A stretch of DNA of 64,000 nt from Streptomyces sp. NP160 (GTDB lineage Bacteria; Actinomycetota; Actinomycetes; Actinomycetales; Quadrisphaeraceae): the NCBI RefSeq assembly GCF_006335115.1, contig NZ_VDMJ01000003.1, positions 62,001-126,000 on the forward strand, read 5' to 3'. The translations under genes and the position numbers were made by a program. The stretch's first letter is position 1, and each line of letters starts with the position of its first letter. This document shows positions 22,287-32,038 of the stretch, piece after piece. Below the pieces are notes generated by a model. That model did not search any database, was not told where the DNA came from, and saw only the letters and a program-made list of their open reading frames with translations.

Positions 22287-24257
22287 GTGAGCACCGGATC
22301 CGACACCGCACGGGAGACGCCAGCCCCGTCGACTCCGCAGCCCTCCTCGCCCGACAAGCGCGTGGAGGTGCTCGACCGCGTCGTCATCCGCTTCGCCGGG
22401 GACTCCGGCGACGGCATGCAGCTCACCGGCGACCGGTTCACCGCGGAGACCGCGTCCCTCGGGAACGACCTGGCCACGCTGCCGAACTTCCCCGCGGAGA
22501 TCCGCGCCCCCGCCGGCACGCTGCCGGGCGTCTCCAGCTTCCAGCTGCACTTCGCCGACCACGACGTCACCACGCCCGGTGACGCGCCCGACGTGCTGGT
22601 GGCCATGAACCCCGCGGCGCTGCGCGCCAACGTCCACGACGTCAAGCCCGGCGGCACGCTCATCGTCGACACCGACGACTTCACCGCGCGCAACCTCGCC
22701 AAGGTGGGGTACGGCACCTCGCCGCTGGACGACGGCAGCCTCGAGGGCTACCGCGTGCACGCGCTGCCCATGCAGTCCATGACGGTGGAGGCCCTCAAGG
22801 ACCTCGGCCTGTCGCGCAAGGACGCCGAGCGCAGCAAGAACATGTTCGCCCTGGGGCTGCTGAGCTGGCTGTACGAGCGCCCCACGGAGCAGACCGAGCG
22901 GTTCCTCACCACCAAGTTCGCCAAGCGGGCAGCGGTGCTGGAGGCGAACCTGCGCGCCTTCCGCGCCGGCTGGGCCTTCGGGGAGACCACCGAGGCGTTC
23001 CCGGTGCGGTTCACGGTGCCGCCGGCACCGGCCGAGAGGGGCACCTACCGCAACGTCACCGGCAACACCGCGCTGGCGTACGGCCTGGTGGCCGCCGCGC
23101 ACCGCGCGGGCCTGCCGCTGGCGCTCGGCTCCTACCCGATCACCCCGGCCTCCGACATCCTCCACGTGCTCTCCGGCCTCAAGCGGCTCGGCGTGACCAC
23201 GCTGCAGGCGGAGGACGAGATCGCCGCCGTGGGCATGGCCCTCGGCGCCTCCTTCGGCGGGGCCCTCGGGGTCACGACGACGAGCGGGCCCGGCCTGGCG
23301 CTCAAGAGCGAGACGATCGGCCTGGCGGTGGCCCTGGAGCTGCCGCTCGTCATCGTCGACGTCCAGCGCGGCGGTCCGTCCACCGGCCTGCCCACCAAGA
23401 CCGAGCAGTCCGACCTGCTGCAGGCCATGTACGGCCGCAACGGCGAGTCGCCGGTGCCGGTGGTGGCGCCGTCGACCCCGGCGGACTGCTTCGACGCGGC
23501 GGTGGACGCGGTGCGGATCGCCGTGCGCTACCGCACACCGGTGCTGCTGCTCTCGGACGGCTACCTCGCCAACGGCTCCGAGCCGTGGAAGGTGCCGACG
23601 GCGCACGACGTGCACGCCGTGGACCCGGACTTCTCCACCGACCCCAACTCCACCGCCGCCGACGGCGTGACGCCGCAGTTCCGGCCGTTCCTGCGTGACC
23701 CCGACACCCTGGCCCGCCCGTGGGCCGTGCCGGGGACCGCGGGGCTCGAGCACCGCGTGGGCGGCCTGGAGAAGGCCGACGTCACCGGCGAGATCTCCTA
23801 CGACCCGGCCAACCACGACCGCATGGTCAGGCTGCGCCGGGCGAAGGTGAAGGGGGTCGAGGTGCCCGACGTGGTCGTGGACCACGGCGGCCCGGGCGGT
23901 GGAGAGCACCACGACGGGGACCTCCTCGTGCTCGGCTGGGGCTCCACCCGCGGCCCCATCACCGCCGCCGTCCGCGAGGCCCGCCGCCGCGGCCTGCGGG
24001 TGGCCCAGGCGCACCTGCGCCACCTCAACCCCCTGCCCGCCAACCTCGGCGAGGTGCTGCTGGCGCACGAGCACGTGCTGGTGCCCGAGATGAACCTCGG
24101 GCAGCTGGCGCTGCTGCTGCGGGGCCGCTACCTCGTCGACGTCATCAGCTGCAACCAGGTGCGTGGGCTCCCGTTCACGTCCACCGAGATCGTGGAGGCC
24201 ATCGAGGACGTCGTGGCCGGCCGCGTGCGCGAGACCCCCCGGAGGGACGCTCGATGA
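22287..24257 (+). CDS. korA: 2-oxoglutarate:ferredoxin oxidoreductase, alpha (fused gamma-alpha) subunit
   Basis: 656 residues. Converts 2-oxoglutarate, CoA and oxidised ferredoxin to succinyl-CoA with KorB. The N-terminal gamma-type domain begins [17 protein letters not shown] (about 35-51), the alpha domain follows with [19 protein letters not shown] and [13 protein letters not shown], and the C-terminal domain ends with a [20 protein letters not shown] segment. GTG at 22287 is preferred over the ATG at 22281 because of the -10 spacing. Its stop overlaps korB (ATGA). An alternative tricarboxylic-acid-cycle route that does not need the lipoyl-dependent dehydrogenase, as in mycobacteria. Confidence 0.95.
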   Translation: MSTGSDTARETPAPSTPQPSSPDKRVEVLDRVVIRFAGDSGDGMQLTGDRFTAETASLGNDLATLPNFPAEIRAPAGTLPGVSSFQLHFADHDVTTPGDAPDVLVAMNPAALRANVHDVKPGGTLIVDTDDFTARNLAKVGYGTSPLDDGSLEGYRVHALPMQSMTVEALKDLGLSRKDAERSKNMFALGLLSWLYERPTEQTERFLTTKFAKRAAVLEANLRAFRAGWAFGETTEAFPVRFTVPPAPAERGTYRNVTGNTALAYGLVAAAHRAGLPLALGSYPITPASDILHVLSGLKRLGVTTLQAEDEIAAVGMALGASFGGALGVTTTSGPGLALKSETIGLAVALELPLVIVDVQRGGPSTGLPTKTEQSDLLQAMYGRNGESPVPVVAPSTPADCFDAAVDAVRIAVRYRTPVLLLSDGYLANGSEPWKVPTAHDVHAVDPDFSTDPNSTAADGVTPQFRPFLRDPDTLARPWAVPGTAGLEHRVGGLEKADVTGEISYDPANHDRMVRLRRAKVKGVEVPDVVVDHGGPGGGEHHDGDLLVLGWGSTRGPITAAVREARRRGLRVAQAHLRHLNPLPANLGEVLLAHEHVLVPEMNLGQLALLLRGRYLVDVISCNQVRGLPFTSTEIVEAIEDVVAGRVRETPRRDAR

Positions 24258-25384
24258 CCACCCCCCTGTCCATCCCCCTCGGCCTGCCGACCCTGCGGTC
24301 GGGCAGCTCAGGCACAGCCGGCGTTCCTTCGCTCCCGGAGGGCGTGCGCCTGGGCAAGAAGGACTTCACCTCCAGCTCCGAGGTGCGCTGGTGCCCCGGC
24401 TGCGGCGACTACGCCGTGCTGGCCGCCGTCCAGGGCTTCCTGCCCGAGCTGGGGCTGCGCAAGGAGAACGTCGTCTTCATCTCGGGCATCGGGTGCTCCT
24501 CCCGGTTCCCGTACTACCTCGACACCTACGGGATGCACTCCATCCACGGGCGCGCCCCCGCCATCGCCACGGGCCTCGTGGCCACCCGCCCGGACCTGTC
24601 GGTGTTCGTGGTCACCGGCGACGGCGACGCGCTGAGCATCGGCGGCAACCACCTCATCCACGCGATGCGCCGCAACGTCAACATGACGATCCTGCTGTTC
24701 AACAACCGGATCTACGGCCTCACCAAGGGCCAGTACTCCCCCACGTCCGAGGTCGGCAAGGTCACCAAGTCGACCCCGTCGGGCTCGCTGGACGCGCCCT
24801 TCAACCCGGTGTCGCTGGCGCTGGGGGCCGAGGCGAGCTTCGTGGCGCGCACCCTCGACTCCGACCGCAAGCACCTCACGTCGGTGCTGCGCGCGGCCGC
24901 CGAGCACCGCGGAACCTCGCTGGTGGAGATCTACCAGAACTGCCCGATCTTCAACGACGGCGCCTTCGACGTCCTCAAGGACCGCGACGAGTCCGTCGGG
25001 CGCCTGGTGCGGCTCGAGCACGGCCAGGAGGTCGTCTTCGGCGCGGAGGGCTCGCAGAAGGCCGTCGTGCGGTCGGCGTCGGGCTTCGGGGTGGAGGTGG
25101 TCGGCCTGGACGAGGCCCGCGCCTCGGGGCGCGAGGTGGTGGTCCACGACGCCGAGACCGCCGACCCGTCGCTGGCGTTCGCGCTCTCCCGCCTGGACGA
25201 GCCGACCATGGCGCACGTCCCGGTGGGCGTCTTCCGCGCCCACAGCCGCCCCACCTACGACGACGAGGTGCGCGCGCAGCTCGACGCCGCCCGTGAGGCC
25301 AGCGGCGGCACGCCCGAGTGGCGCGCCTCCGACGCCGACCTGGAGGCGCTGCTGCTCGGCAGCGACACCTGGTCGGTGGAGTGA
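24254..25384 (+). CDS. korB: 2-oxoglutarate:ferredoxin oxidoreductase, beta subunit
   Basis: 376 residues, the thiamine-diphosphate and FeS subunit. Cysteines for the cluster are in [10 protein letters not shown] (C47, C50) and GIGCSSRF (C81); the thiamine/Mg motif is [13 protein letters not shown] (121-133) followed by [14 protein letters not shown]. The C-terminal extension after about residue 290 has a repeat-like acidic tail usual in actinobacterial KorB. ATG overlaps the korA stop; its own stop overlaps the rarD start (GTGA), so all three are likely cotranscribed and translationally coupled. Confidence 0.96.
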   Translation: MTTPLSIPLGLPTLRSGSSGTAGVPSLPEGVRLGKKDFTSSSEVRWCPGCGDYAVLAAVQGFLPELGLRKENVVFISGIGCSSRFPYYLDTYGMHSIHGRAPAIATGLVATRPDLSVFVVTGDGDALSIGGNHLIHAMRRNVNMTILLFNNRIYGLTKGQYSPTSEVGKVTKSTPSGSLDAPFNPVSLALGAEASFVARTLDSDRKHLTSVLRAAAEHRGTSLVEIYQNCPIFNDGAFDVLKDRDESVGRLVRLEHGQEVVFGAEGSQKAVVRSASGFGVEVVGLDEARASGREVVVHDAETADPSLAFALSRLDEPTMAHVPVGVFRAHSRPTYDDEVRAQLDAAREASGGTPEWRASDADLEALLLGSDTWSVE

Positions 25385-26379
25385 GCCGGCCGGGACCGCT
25401 CGCGCACCAGGGGGCCCCGCAGGAAGCCGCGTCCTCCCAGGGGCGCGGCACCCTGCTGGGGCTGTCCGCCTACCTGCTGTGGGGCCTGTTCCCGCTGTAC
25501 TTCCCCCTGCTCGCGCCCGCCGGCTCGGTCGAGGTGCTCGTCCACCGGGTGCTGTGGACGGCGGTCCTGTGCGTGCTGCTGCTCTCGGTGCTGCGGCGCT
25601 GGCAACCGCTGCTGGCGCTGGCGCGGTCCGGCCGGACCGTCGGCATGCTGGCCCTCGCGGCGGTGGTGATCGCCGTCAACTGGGGCGTCTACATCTACGC
25701 GACCCAGACCGCGCACGTGGTCGAGGCGTCGCTGGGCTACTTCATCAACCCGGTCGTCACCGTGGCGCTCGCGGTGCTGCTGCTGCGGGAGCGGCTGCGC
25801 CCGCTGCAGTGGGCGGCCGTGGGCGTGGGCGTGCTGGCCGTCGTCGTCATCACCGTCGACTACGGGCGGCCCCCGTGGATCTCCCTGGTGCTGGCGCTGA
25901 GCTTCGGCACGTACGGGCTCGTGAAGAACCGGGTGGGCAGCACCGGCCCTGGCGGGAAGGGCCTGTCGGCGCTGACGAGCCTGTCCGCCGAGACGCTGCT
26001 GCTCGCTCCCCTGGCGCTGGTGGCGCTCGCCGTGCTGGAGGCCCGCGGCACGGGCACCTTCGCGGTGGACCCGCCCTGGCACGCGCTGCTGCTCGCCTCC
26101 ACGGGGGTGGTGACCGCGGTGCCGCTGCTCCTGTTCGCCGCCGGCGCCGCCCGGGTCCCGCTCACCACCACGGGCCTGCTCCAGTACGTCACGCCCGTGA
26201 TGCAGCTGGTCCTCGGCGTGGCGGTGTTCCACGAGGCCATGCCGGCGTCGCGGTGGGCGGGCTTCGCCCTGGTGTGGGTGGCGCTGGTGCTGCTGACCGC
26301 GGACCTCCTCGGCGCGGGCGCGCGGAGGACACGAGGAGGGTTAGGGAAGGCACGAGTGAGTAAATCCGCCCTCTCCTGA
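25381..26379 (+). CDS. rarD: RarD/EamA-family membrane transporter
   Basis: 332 residues, ten hydrophobic helices. RarD features: LSAYLLWGLFPLYFPLLAPAG in helix 1, HRVLWTAVLCVLLL, NWGVYIYATQTAHVVEASLGYFINP, and GLLQYVTPVMQLVLGV near the end. RarD proteins are drug/metabolite-superfamily permeases, often annotated for chloramphenicol resistance, though the physiological substrate is unknown. GTG at 25381 overlaps the korB stop, making it the third gene of the kor unit, an association whose meaning is unclear. Confidence 0.9.
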   Translation: MSRPGPLAHQGAPQEAASSQGRGTLLGLSAYLLWGLFPLYFPLLAPAGSVEVLVHRVLWTAVLCVLLLSVLRRWQPLLALARSGRTVGMLALAAVVIAVNWGVYIYATQTAHVVEASLGYFINPVVTVALAVLLLRERLRPLQWAAVGVGVLAVVVITVDYGRPPWISLVLALSFGTYGLVKNRVGSTGPGGKGLSALTSLSAETLLLAPLALVALAVLEARGTGTFAVDPPWHALLLASTGVVTAVPLLLFAAGAARVPLTTTGLLQYVTPVMQLVLGVAVFHEAMPASRWAGFALVWVALVLLTADLLGAGARRTRGGLGKARVSKSALS

Positions 26380-26381
26380 CA

Positions 26382-26399
26382 GTTCACCTCGGCGCCACC
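26382..26399 (+). promoter_or_regulatory. Possible PHO box upstream of phoX
   Basis: GTTCACC (26382-26388) then four bases then CGCCACC (26393-26399). Actinobacterial PhoP sites are 11-bp direct repeats of GTTCACC-like units, and the second half here matches at four to five of seven positions. It lies in the 93 bases before a PhoX phosphatase gene, the expected target. Only one unit is perfect, so this is suggestive. Confidence 0.4.
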
Positions 26400-26472
26400 C
26401 TCCTGACACTGCGGCTCCTCGTGGGCCGCACAGCGTCCTCCTCGAAGCACACGAGACGTCGAGGAGCCTGTG

Positions 26473-28506
26473 ATGTCGCTGTCCCCTTCCCGCACCCCGC
26501 TCCCCATGGCGGGCCACACCCGGGGCAACCGCTCCGCGGCCACCTGCCACTTCAAGTGCGGTGACGCCTGCCTCAAGGCCGAGGGCAGCACCTCGACCTC
26601 GCCGTCGTTCGCGGCGGTCGCCGAGGCCTCGCTCTCCCGCCGGAACCTGCTGCTCGGCCTCGGCGTGGTCGCCGTGGCGGCCGGCAGCAGCGCCGTGACC
26701 GCCCAGCCCGCGGCCGCCGCGCCGGGGAAGGGCGCCGGCGGCGGCCCCGCCGCGGGCGCACCCGGCACCGTCGGGCCGAAGGGCCTGGCGTTCACCCCGA
26801 TCGCCTCGGTCGCCAGCACCGTCGACGAGCTGACCGTGCCGCAGGGGTACACCTGGAAGCCGCTCATCAGCTGGGGCGACCCGGTCGTGCAGGGAGCCCC
26901 CGCCTTCGACCTCGACCGCCAGAGCCCCGAGGCGCAGGAGAAGCAGTTCGGCTACAACTGCGACTACCTCGCGATCCTCCCGCAGGGCCGCGGGAAGGCG
27001 CTGCTCGTGTCCAACCACGAGTACACGAACGAGAACCTCATGTACCCGGGCTTCACCAGCGAGGAGGCGCTCACGCCTGCGCAGCTGCGCACCTCGATCG
27101 CCGCGCACGGCCTGTCGGTGGTGCAGCTGCGCCGCGGGAAGGACGGCTTCTGGGAGGTGGAGCCCTCGAAGCTCGGCCGCCGCTTCACCGGCCTGTCCAC
27201 CGAGTTCGAGCTGCGCGGCCCGGTGGCCGGCAGCGACCTCCTGAAGACCGCGAAGGACCCGTCGGGCCGCAGGGTCGTCGGCACGCTGAACAACTGCGCC
27301 GGAGGCACCACCCCGTGGGGCACGGTCCTGTCCGGCGAGGAGAACTTCGACCAGTACTTCCGCGGTGACGCCGCCGGCGACCCCCGCAACCGCGACACCT
27401 ACGGCCTGGTCGACAAGGACGGCAAGGTCGGCAACGGCCGCTACTGGTACAAGGTCGACGACCGCTTCGACGTGGCGAAGACGCCGAACGAGATCAACAG
27501 GTTCGGCTGGATCGTCGAGGTGGACCCCCGCGACCCGCGCTCGACGCCCGTCAAGCACACCGCCATGGGCCGCTTCAAGCACGAGGGCGCCACCACCATC
27601 GTGGCGAGGAAGGGCAACGTCGTCGCGTACATGGGCGACGACACCGCCAACCAGCACCTGTACAAGTTCGTCAGCCGCGACCGCGTCGGCGGGGGTGGCA
27701 AGGGCGGCCGCAGCGAGGTCCTCGACGCCGGTGACCTCTACGTGGCGAAGTTCTCCGCCGAGGGCGACGTCACCACCGACCGCGACGGCACCGGCGAGTG
27801 GATCCCGCTGACCAAGGACGGGCAGTCCGCCGTCCCCGGCATGAGCCTGGAGGAGGTGCTCGTCTTCACGCGCGCCGCCGCGGCGAAGGTCGGCGCCACC
27901 CCGATGGACCGCCCCGAGGACGTCGAGCCCGACCCGCGCACCGGCTACGTGTACGTCGCGTGCACGAACAACTCCTCGCGCAAGGCCGCCGGGCCGGCCA
28001 ACCCGCGCACCGCCAACAAGTACGGCCACGTCATCGAGCTGCGCGAGTCCGGGGACGACGCGACCGGCACCCGCTTCGACTGGTCGCTCCTGCTGGTCTG
28101 CGGCGACCCGGCGGACCCGACCACGTACTTCTCCGGCTTCCCGGCCGACAAGGTCTCGCCGATCTCCTGCCCGGACAACGTGGCGTTCGACAAGGACCAG
28201 CCCGGCCTGTGGGTCTCCACCGACGGCGCCCCGAGCTCGATCAAGCGCAACGACGCCCTGCACTTCGTGCCGCTCACGGGCCCCGAGCGCGGGCGCGTGT
28301 CGCAGTTCCTCGCGGTGCCCACGGGTGCCGAGACCTGCGGCCCGTGGATCGACGCCGCTGACGGCTCGGTGTTCGTCAACGTGCAGCACCCCGGCGAGGT
28401 CGACGGCGCCGTGGTCGACAGGCCCGCGTCGAGGTTCCCCTACGGCGCCGGCTCGCAGCGCACCCCGCGCCCGAGCACGGTGCAGGTCCGCCGCACCGGC
28501 AAGTAG
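26473..28506 (+). CDS. phoX: PhoX-type alkaline phosphatase (DUF839), Tat-exported
   Basis: 677 residues. Predicted secreted phosphomonoesterase of the calcium/iron PhoX family. A cytosolic-looking N-terminal stretch holds three cysteines (CHFKCGDAC, 25-33), then a twin-arginine signal (LSRRNLLLGLG, RR at 56-57) with a hydrophobic core and an Ala-rich cleavage region near residue 83. The mature part has family blocks such as FGYNCDYLAIL, LVSNHEYTN, NNCAGGTTPWGTVLSGEENFDQYF, GRYKH-like MGRFKHEGATT and PDNVAFDKDQPGLWVSTDG. ATG at 26473 has GAGGAG upstream; a GTG three bases earlier is possible. Cofactor residues cannot be confirmed by eye. Confidence 0.92.
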   Translation: MSLSPSRTPLPMAGHTRGNRSAATCHFKCGDACLKAEGSTSTSPSFAAVAEASLSRRNLLLGLGVVAVAAGSSAVTAQPAAAAPGKGAGGGPAAGAPGTVGPKGLAFTPIASVASTVDELTVPQGYTWKPLISWGDPVVQGAPAFDLDRQSPEAQEKQFGYNCDYLAILPQGRGKALLVSNHEYTNENLMYPGFTSEEALTPAQLRTSIAAHGLSVVQLRRGKDGFWEVEPSKLGRRFTGLSTEFELRGPVAGSDLLKTAKDPSGRRVVGTLNNCAGGTTPWGTVLSGEENFDQYFRGDAAGDPRNRDTYGLVDKDGKVGNGRYWYKVDDRFDVAKTPNEINRFGWIVEVDPRDPRSTPVKHTAMGRFKHEGATTIVARKGNVVAYMGDDTANQHLYKFVSRDRVGGGGKGGRSEVLDAGDLYVAKFSAEGDVTTDRDGTGEWIPLTKDGQSAVPGMSLEEVLVFTRAAAAKVGATPMDRPEDVEPDPRTGYVYVACTNNSSRKAAGPANPRTANKYGHVIELRESGDDATGTRFDWSLLLVCGDPADPTTYFSGFPADKVSPISCPDNVAFDKDQPGLWVSTDGAPSSIKRNDALHFVPLTGPERGRVSQFLAVPTGAETCGPWIDAADGSVFVNVQHPGEVDGAVVDRPASRFPYGAGSQRTPRPSTVQVRRTGK

Positions 28507-28518
28507 CCCGCACCCCCG

Positions 28519-28530
28519 CCGTGATCATGG
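28519..28530. repeat. Dispersed palindrome CCGTGATCATGG, copy 1
   Basis: Near-perfect palindrome found intergenically here, and as its exact reverse complement at 35945-35956, with relaxed versions at 35913-35924 and in the 57424-57468 hairpin. Confidence 0.6.
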
Positions 28531-28535
28531 GCGCT

Positions 28536-28541
28536 TAGCCT
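28536..28541 (+). promoter_or_regulatory. -10 box upstream of the CopC gene
   Basis: TAGCCT, 33 bases before the GTG start, directly after the CCGTGATCATGG palindrome. Confidence 0.45.
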
Positions 28542-28574
28542 GGGAGCGACACCCGCCGCACCGTCTGGAGCACC

Positions 28575-29195
28575 GTGCCCCTCCCCTCCCCGGCCCGGGC
28601 CCTCGCCGCGCTCGGCGCGGCCGCCGCCCTCGCCGCCGCCTCGCTCGCCGCCGCGCCGGCCGCACTGGCGCACGACTCGCTGTCCACCAGCACCCCCGGC
28701 GACGGCACCACGGTGACGAACGCCCCCGAGGCCGTGTCGCTCGGCTTCAGCGAGGCCCCGCTGGAGCTCGGGGTGCAGGTGGTGGTGACGGCTCCCGACG
28801 GGAGCGCAGTGGCGCAGGGCTCCCCCACCGTCGTGGGGAACGACGTCGTGCAGGGACTCGCTCCCGACCGCCCCGCCGGCACCTACACGGTCGACTGGCG
28901 CGTGACCTCCAGCGACGGCCACCCCATCCAGGGCAGGGTGGCGTTCACCGCCGAGAGCGGGGTCGGCGCGAGCCCGGCCGGCACGAGCCCGAGCGCGTCG
29001 ACGTCGGCGTCCCCCTCTCCGGAGGCCTCCTCGAGCGAGGCGACCGCCACCCCGAGCACCACCCCGGCCGCTGCCGAGGACGACGGCGGGTCGGAGATCT
29101 CGGGTGCCACCTGGGCGTGGACCATCGCCGCCGGGGCGGCTGGCGCGGCGATGGGCGTGCTGCTGGTGCGCGCCCGCCGCCGCTCCGGCTCCTGA
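28575..29195 (+). CDS. CopC-domain copper resistance protein, membrane-anchored
   Basis: 206 residues. Signal peptide (residues 1-32, ending ALAHD), so the mature protein starts with a His, the usual copper(II) ligand of CopC together with the later HPIQG histidine (SSDGHPIQGRVAF). CopC domain to about residue 125, then a Ser/Thr/Pro/Ala-rich linker of about 45 residues and one C-terminal membrane helix (WAWTIAAGAAGAAMGVLLV) ending in RARRRSG. Thus a surface-tethered copper-binding protein. No CopD partner is next to it. Ends two bases before the convergent alpha-glucosidase gene. Confidence 0.9.
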   Translation: MPLPSPARALAALGAAAALAAASLAAAPAALAHDSLSTSTPGDGTTVTNAPEAVSLGFSEAPLELGVQVVVTAPDGSAVAQGSPTVVGNDVVQGLAPDRPAGTYTVDWRVTSSDGHPIQGRVAFTAESGVGASPAGTSPSASTSASPSPEASSSEATATPSTTPAAAEDDGGSEISGATWAWTIAAGAAGAAMGVLLVRARRRSGS

Positions 29196-29197
29196 CC

Positions 29198-30979
29198 TCA
29201 GGCCGGGAGGCGGCGGCGCAGGACCCGCGCCTCCCACGGGCGCAGCGCCGCCAGACCTGACCGCGCGGCCCCCTGGTCGTCGTCGTGCCAGTTGCCGAGG
29301 ACGAGCTCGGCGGCGTCCCACGCGGCGGCCTCCTCCCCCAGCTCCGCCGCAACCGCGTCGAGCGGCTGCTCCTCACCGCTGACGGCGACCACCACCAGCA
29401 GCTCCGTGGTCGCCGTGGCGCGCCTGTAGGCGTACACGTGCGGGTGCGTGGCGGCGAGCATCGTGAAGTCGCCGGTGGCCACGCAGGGCTCCGCCTTCCG
29501 CAGCGCGATGAGCGCGCGGTGGTGCGACAGCACGGAGGCCGGGTCGTCCCGCTGCGCCTCGACGTTGAGCCAGGAGGCGTTGTCGTTGACGCGGAACCAC
29601 GGGGTGCCCGTGGTGAAGCCGCCGTGGGGTGAGGCGTCCCACTGCATGCCGGAGCGGGCGTTGTCGCGGTTGAGCTTCGCCATGGACGCGACCATCCGGG
29701 ACACCTCGGCCTCGTCGGCACCGCCCTCGACGGCCTCGCGCAGGTGGTTGACGGCCTCGATGTCGGAGTAGTCCTCCACGGACGCGAACGGCAGGTTGGT
29801 CATGCCGATCTCCTCGCCCTGGTAGACGTACGGCGTCCCCCGGTGGAGGTGGAGCAGGGTGGCGAGCGCCGTGGCGCTCTCGCGCCACCAGCGGCCGTCG
29901 TCGCCCCAGCGCGAGACGATGCGCGGCTGGTCGTGGTTGTCCCAGTAGAGGCTGTTCCAGCCGCGCTCGGCCATGCCCGCCTGCCAGCGCCCGAAGCTGG
30001 CCTTGAGGTCGAGCAGGGAGAAGGGCTGCGGGTCCCACTTGCCGCCCGTGCCGTGGTCGAGGTTGACGTGCTCGAACTGGAAGACCATGTCGACCACGCC
30101 GGTGCTCGCGTCCGTCAGCGCGACGGCGTCGTCCACGGTGATGCCCGGCATCTCCCCCACGGTGAGGAAGTCGCCGTCGCGCCCGCCGAACACCTCGCGC
30201 CGCAGCTCGGCGAGGTACTCGTGCAGGCGCGGACCGGTCATGAAGTACGGGCCGCCGTCGCCCCACAGCCCGCCGTCCGGCCAGGGCGCGCCGTCGGGCA
30301 GCGAGCCGTCAGCGGCGTAGCGCTTGGAGATGAAGTTGATGACGTCCATGCGGAAGCCGTCGACCCCGCGGTCCAGCCACCAGCGCATCATGTCGGCCAC
30401 CGCGGCCCGGACCTCGGGGTTCTCCCAGTTGAGGTCGGGCTGCTTGCGGCTGAACAGGTGCAGGTAGTACTCGCCGGTCGTCTCGTCGAGCTGCCAGGTG
30501 GAGCCGGAGAACGCCGAGCGCCAGTTGGTCGGCTCCGCGCCGGGGTCGCCGGCGGCGAAGCCCTCGCGCGGCGGGCGCCAGACGTACCAGTCGCGCTTCG
30601 GGGAGTCCTTCGACGAGGCGGACTCGACGAACCAGGCGTGCTCGTCGCTGGTGTGGTTGACCACGAGGTCCATGACCACCTTGATGCCGCGCTCGTGCGC
30701 GGCGGCGATGAGCGCGTCCATGTCGGCGAGCGTGCCGAAGGAGGGGTCGACAGCCCGGTAGTCGCTGATGTCGTAGCCGTTGTCGTCCTGCGGGGAGGCG
30801 TACACCGGGCTCAGCCACACGACGCCGACGCCGAGGTCGGCGAGGTGGTCGAGCCTGCTCGTGATGCCGGGCAGGTCGCCGACGCCGTCTCCGTCGGAGT
30901 CGGCGAAGCTGCGCGGGTACACCTGGTAGACGACGGTCGAGGCGAACCAGGGCGCCTGCTGCGACGACGGGGAGCTCAC
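29198..30979 (-). CDS. Alpha-glucosidase, GH13 family
   Basis: 593 residues. Hydrolyses alpha-1,4 or alpha-1,6 glucosidic bonds of small oligosaccharides. Catalytic residues are in place: nucleophile D212 (GFRMDVINF), acid/base E276 (FLTVGEMPG) and D350 (WDNHDQPR), with the substrate-site motif DLVVNHTS (about 104-111). YQGEEIGMTN and the N-terminal VVYQVYPRSFADSDGDGVGDLPGI are typical of the oligo-1,6-glucosidase/trehalulose-synthase subgroup; exact specificity is undetermined. GTG start at 30979 lacks a good ribosome site. No transporter gene for sugars adjoins it. Confidence 0.93.
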   Translation of the reverse strand: MSSPSSQQAPWFASTVVYQVYPRSFADSDGDGVGDLPGITSRLDHLADLGVGVVWLSPVYASPQDDNGYDISDYRAVDPSFGTLADMDALIAAAHERGIKVVMDLVVNHTSDEHAWFVESASSKDSPKRDWYVWRPPREGFAAGDPGAEPTNWRSAFSGSTWQLDETTGEYYLHLFSRKQPDLNWENPEVRAAVADMMRWWLDRGVDGFRMDVINFISKRYAADGSLPDGAPWPDGGLWGDGGPYFMTGPRLHEYLAELRREVFGGRDGDFLTVGEMPGITVDDAVALTDASTGVVDMVFQFEHVNLDHGTGGKWDPQPFSLLDLKASFGRWQAGMAERGWNSLYWDNHDQPRIVSRWGDDGRWWRESATALATLLHLHRGTPYVYQGEEIGMTNLPFASVEDYSDIEAVNHLREAVEGGADEAEVSRMVASMAKLNRDNARSGMQWDASPHGGFTTGTPWFRVNDNASWLNVEAQRDDPASVLSHHRALIALRKAEPCVATGDFTMLAATHPHVYAYRRATATTELLVVVAVSGEEQPLDAVAAELGEEAAAWDAAELVLGNWHDDDQGAARSGLAALRPWEARVLRRRLPA

Positions 30980-31065
30980 CCGCCCACCCTGGCAGGCGGG
31001 CCCGACCGGCAGCCAGCCCGGTCGCAGGAGCCGGGCACGGCGGCCGGGTGCTGCCAGGGCTGCGG

Positions 31066-31461
31066 TCAGCGCTCCCGGTGCCACTGGACGACGCCGACGC
31101 ACGTCAGCGCCAGCACCAGGAGCGACAGCGCCGCGCTGCGGCCCGCCACGTCACCCGTGCGCCGTGCGGTCAGCACGGCCGCCGCGTCGAGACCGGTCAG
31201 CAGCAGGGTCACCTCGCTCGTGCGGCGGGCCTGCGGCGGCGGGCTGACCAGCAGCGCCGCACCCATCGCGATGTTGCGGGCGGCGACCAGCCGCACGAGC
31301 AGCGGCAGCGCCGCGTCGCGGCGGGTGGCGTCGGGGCGCACGCCCAGCAGCCGCGTCACGGCCCGCGGTGCGAACAGCGCCACGGTGCCCAGCCACACCG
31401 ACAGCGCACCGATCGTGCGGCGCTGGTCCCACCAGACCCGGGCGTCGTGCTCCTCGCTCAT
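31066..31461 (-). CDS. Small membrane protein, unknown
   Basis: 131 residues with about four predicted membrane helices and an Arg-rich C-terminus (VVQWHRER). Starts MSEEHDARVWWDQRRTIGALSVWLG. I do not recognise the family. ATG at 31461 has GGGAG upstream. It lies 28 bases after the stop of the next upstream membrane gene on the same strand and probably belongs to a three-gene unit with it and the methyltransferase. Confidence 0.7.
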   Translation of the reverse strand: MSEEHDARVWWDQRRTIGALSVWLGTVALFAPRAVTRLLGVRPDATRRDAALPLLVRLVAARNIAMGAALLVSPPPQARRTSEVTLLLTGLDAAAVLTARRTGDVAGRSAALSLLVLALTCVGVVQWHRER

Positions 31462-31489
31462 GGCGCTCCCGTTCCCCGAGCGGAGGTCA

Positions 31490-32038
31490 CTACGCACGCC
31501 GCGCTGCGCCGTCACGGGCCACGAGGACGACGACGAGGGCCAGGTACGGCAGCGTCAGCGCGCTCGCGACGACGTCGCTCACGGCTGCGACCGTGAAGGC
31601 GCCCACCGGCGGGTCGCCCAGCGGGCCCAGCACCGAGCGCCACCCGAGCGCCGCCACCGACGCGGGCAGCGTCACGAGCGCCGAGACCGCACCGCCGGTG
31701 AGCACTCCGGCGAGCACCGCCCCGGGACCGCGGCGCACCGCGGTGACGGACAGCCGCACCCCGCGGCGCAGCGCACCCGCTGCGCGCCACGGATCGCCGT
31801 CGGGGAGGGCCGACAGCGCTCCGACCAGCCACAGCTGCGCCACGAGCCCGGTGAGGAAGCCGAGGACGTCGACGGCGAGGGCGGCGGCCCGGCTGGGGCT
31901 GTCCCACACGGCGACCTGCCGCAGCACGTCCGGGACGGTGTTGACGGCCGTCGCCACCGCCGCCGCGGCGTACGCGGCCCCCGCCCGGCGCCCCAGGAGC
32001 GCGAGCGCGGCACCCAGCACCGGCCCGTCAGCGGCCAT
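31490..32038 (-). CDS. Membrane protein, unknown
   Basis: 182 residues, about five hydrophobic segments, Ala/Leu/Val-rich, with an Arg-rich cytoplasmic loop (AAGALRRGVRLSVTAVRRG). No family recognised. ATG start shares one base with the stop of the upstream methyltransferase (TGATG), a coupled arrangement. No signal peptide beyond the first helix. Confidence 0.7.
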   Translation of the reverse strand: MAADGPVLGAALALLGRRAGAAYAAAAVATAVNTVPDVLRQVAVWDSPSRAAALAVDVLGFLTGLVAQLWLVGALSALPDGDPWRAAGALRRGVRLSVTAVRRGPGAVLAGVLTGGAVSALVTLPASVAALGWRSVLGPLGDPPVGAFTVAAVSDVVASALTLPYLALVVVLVARDGAARRA

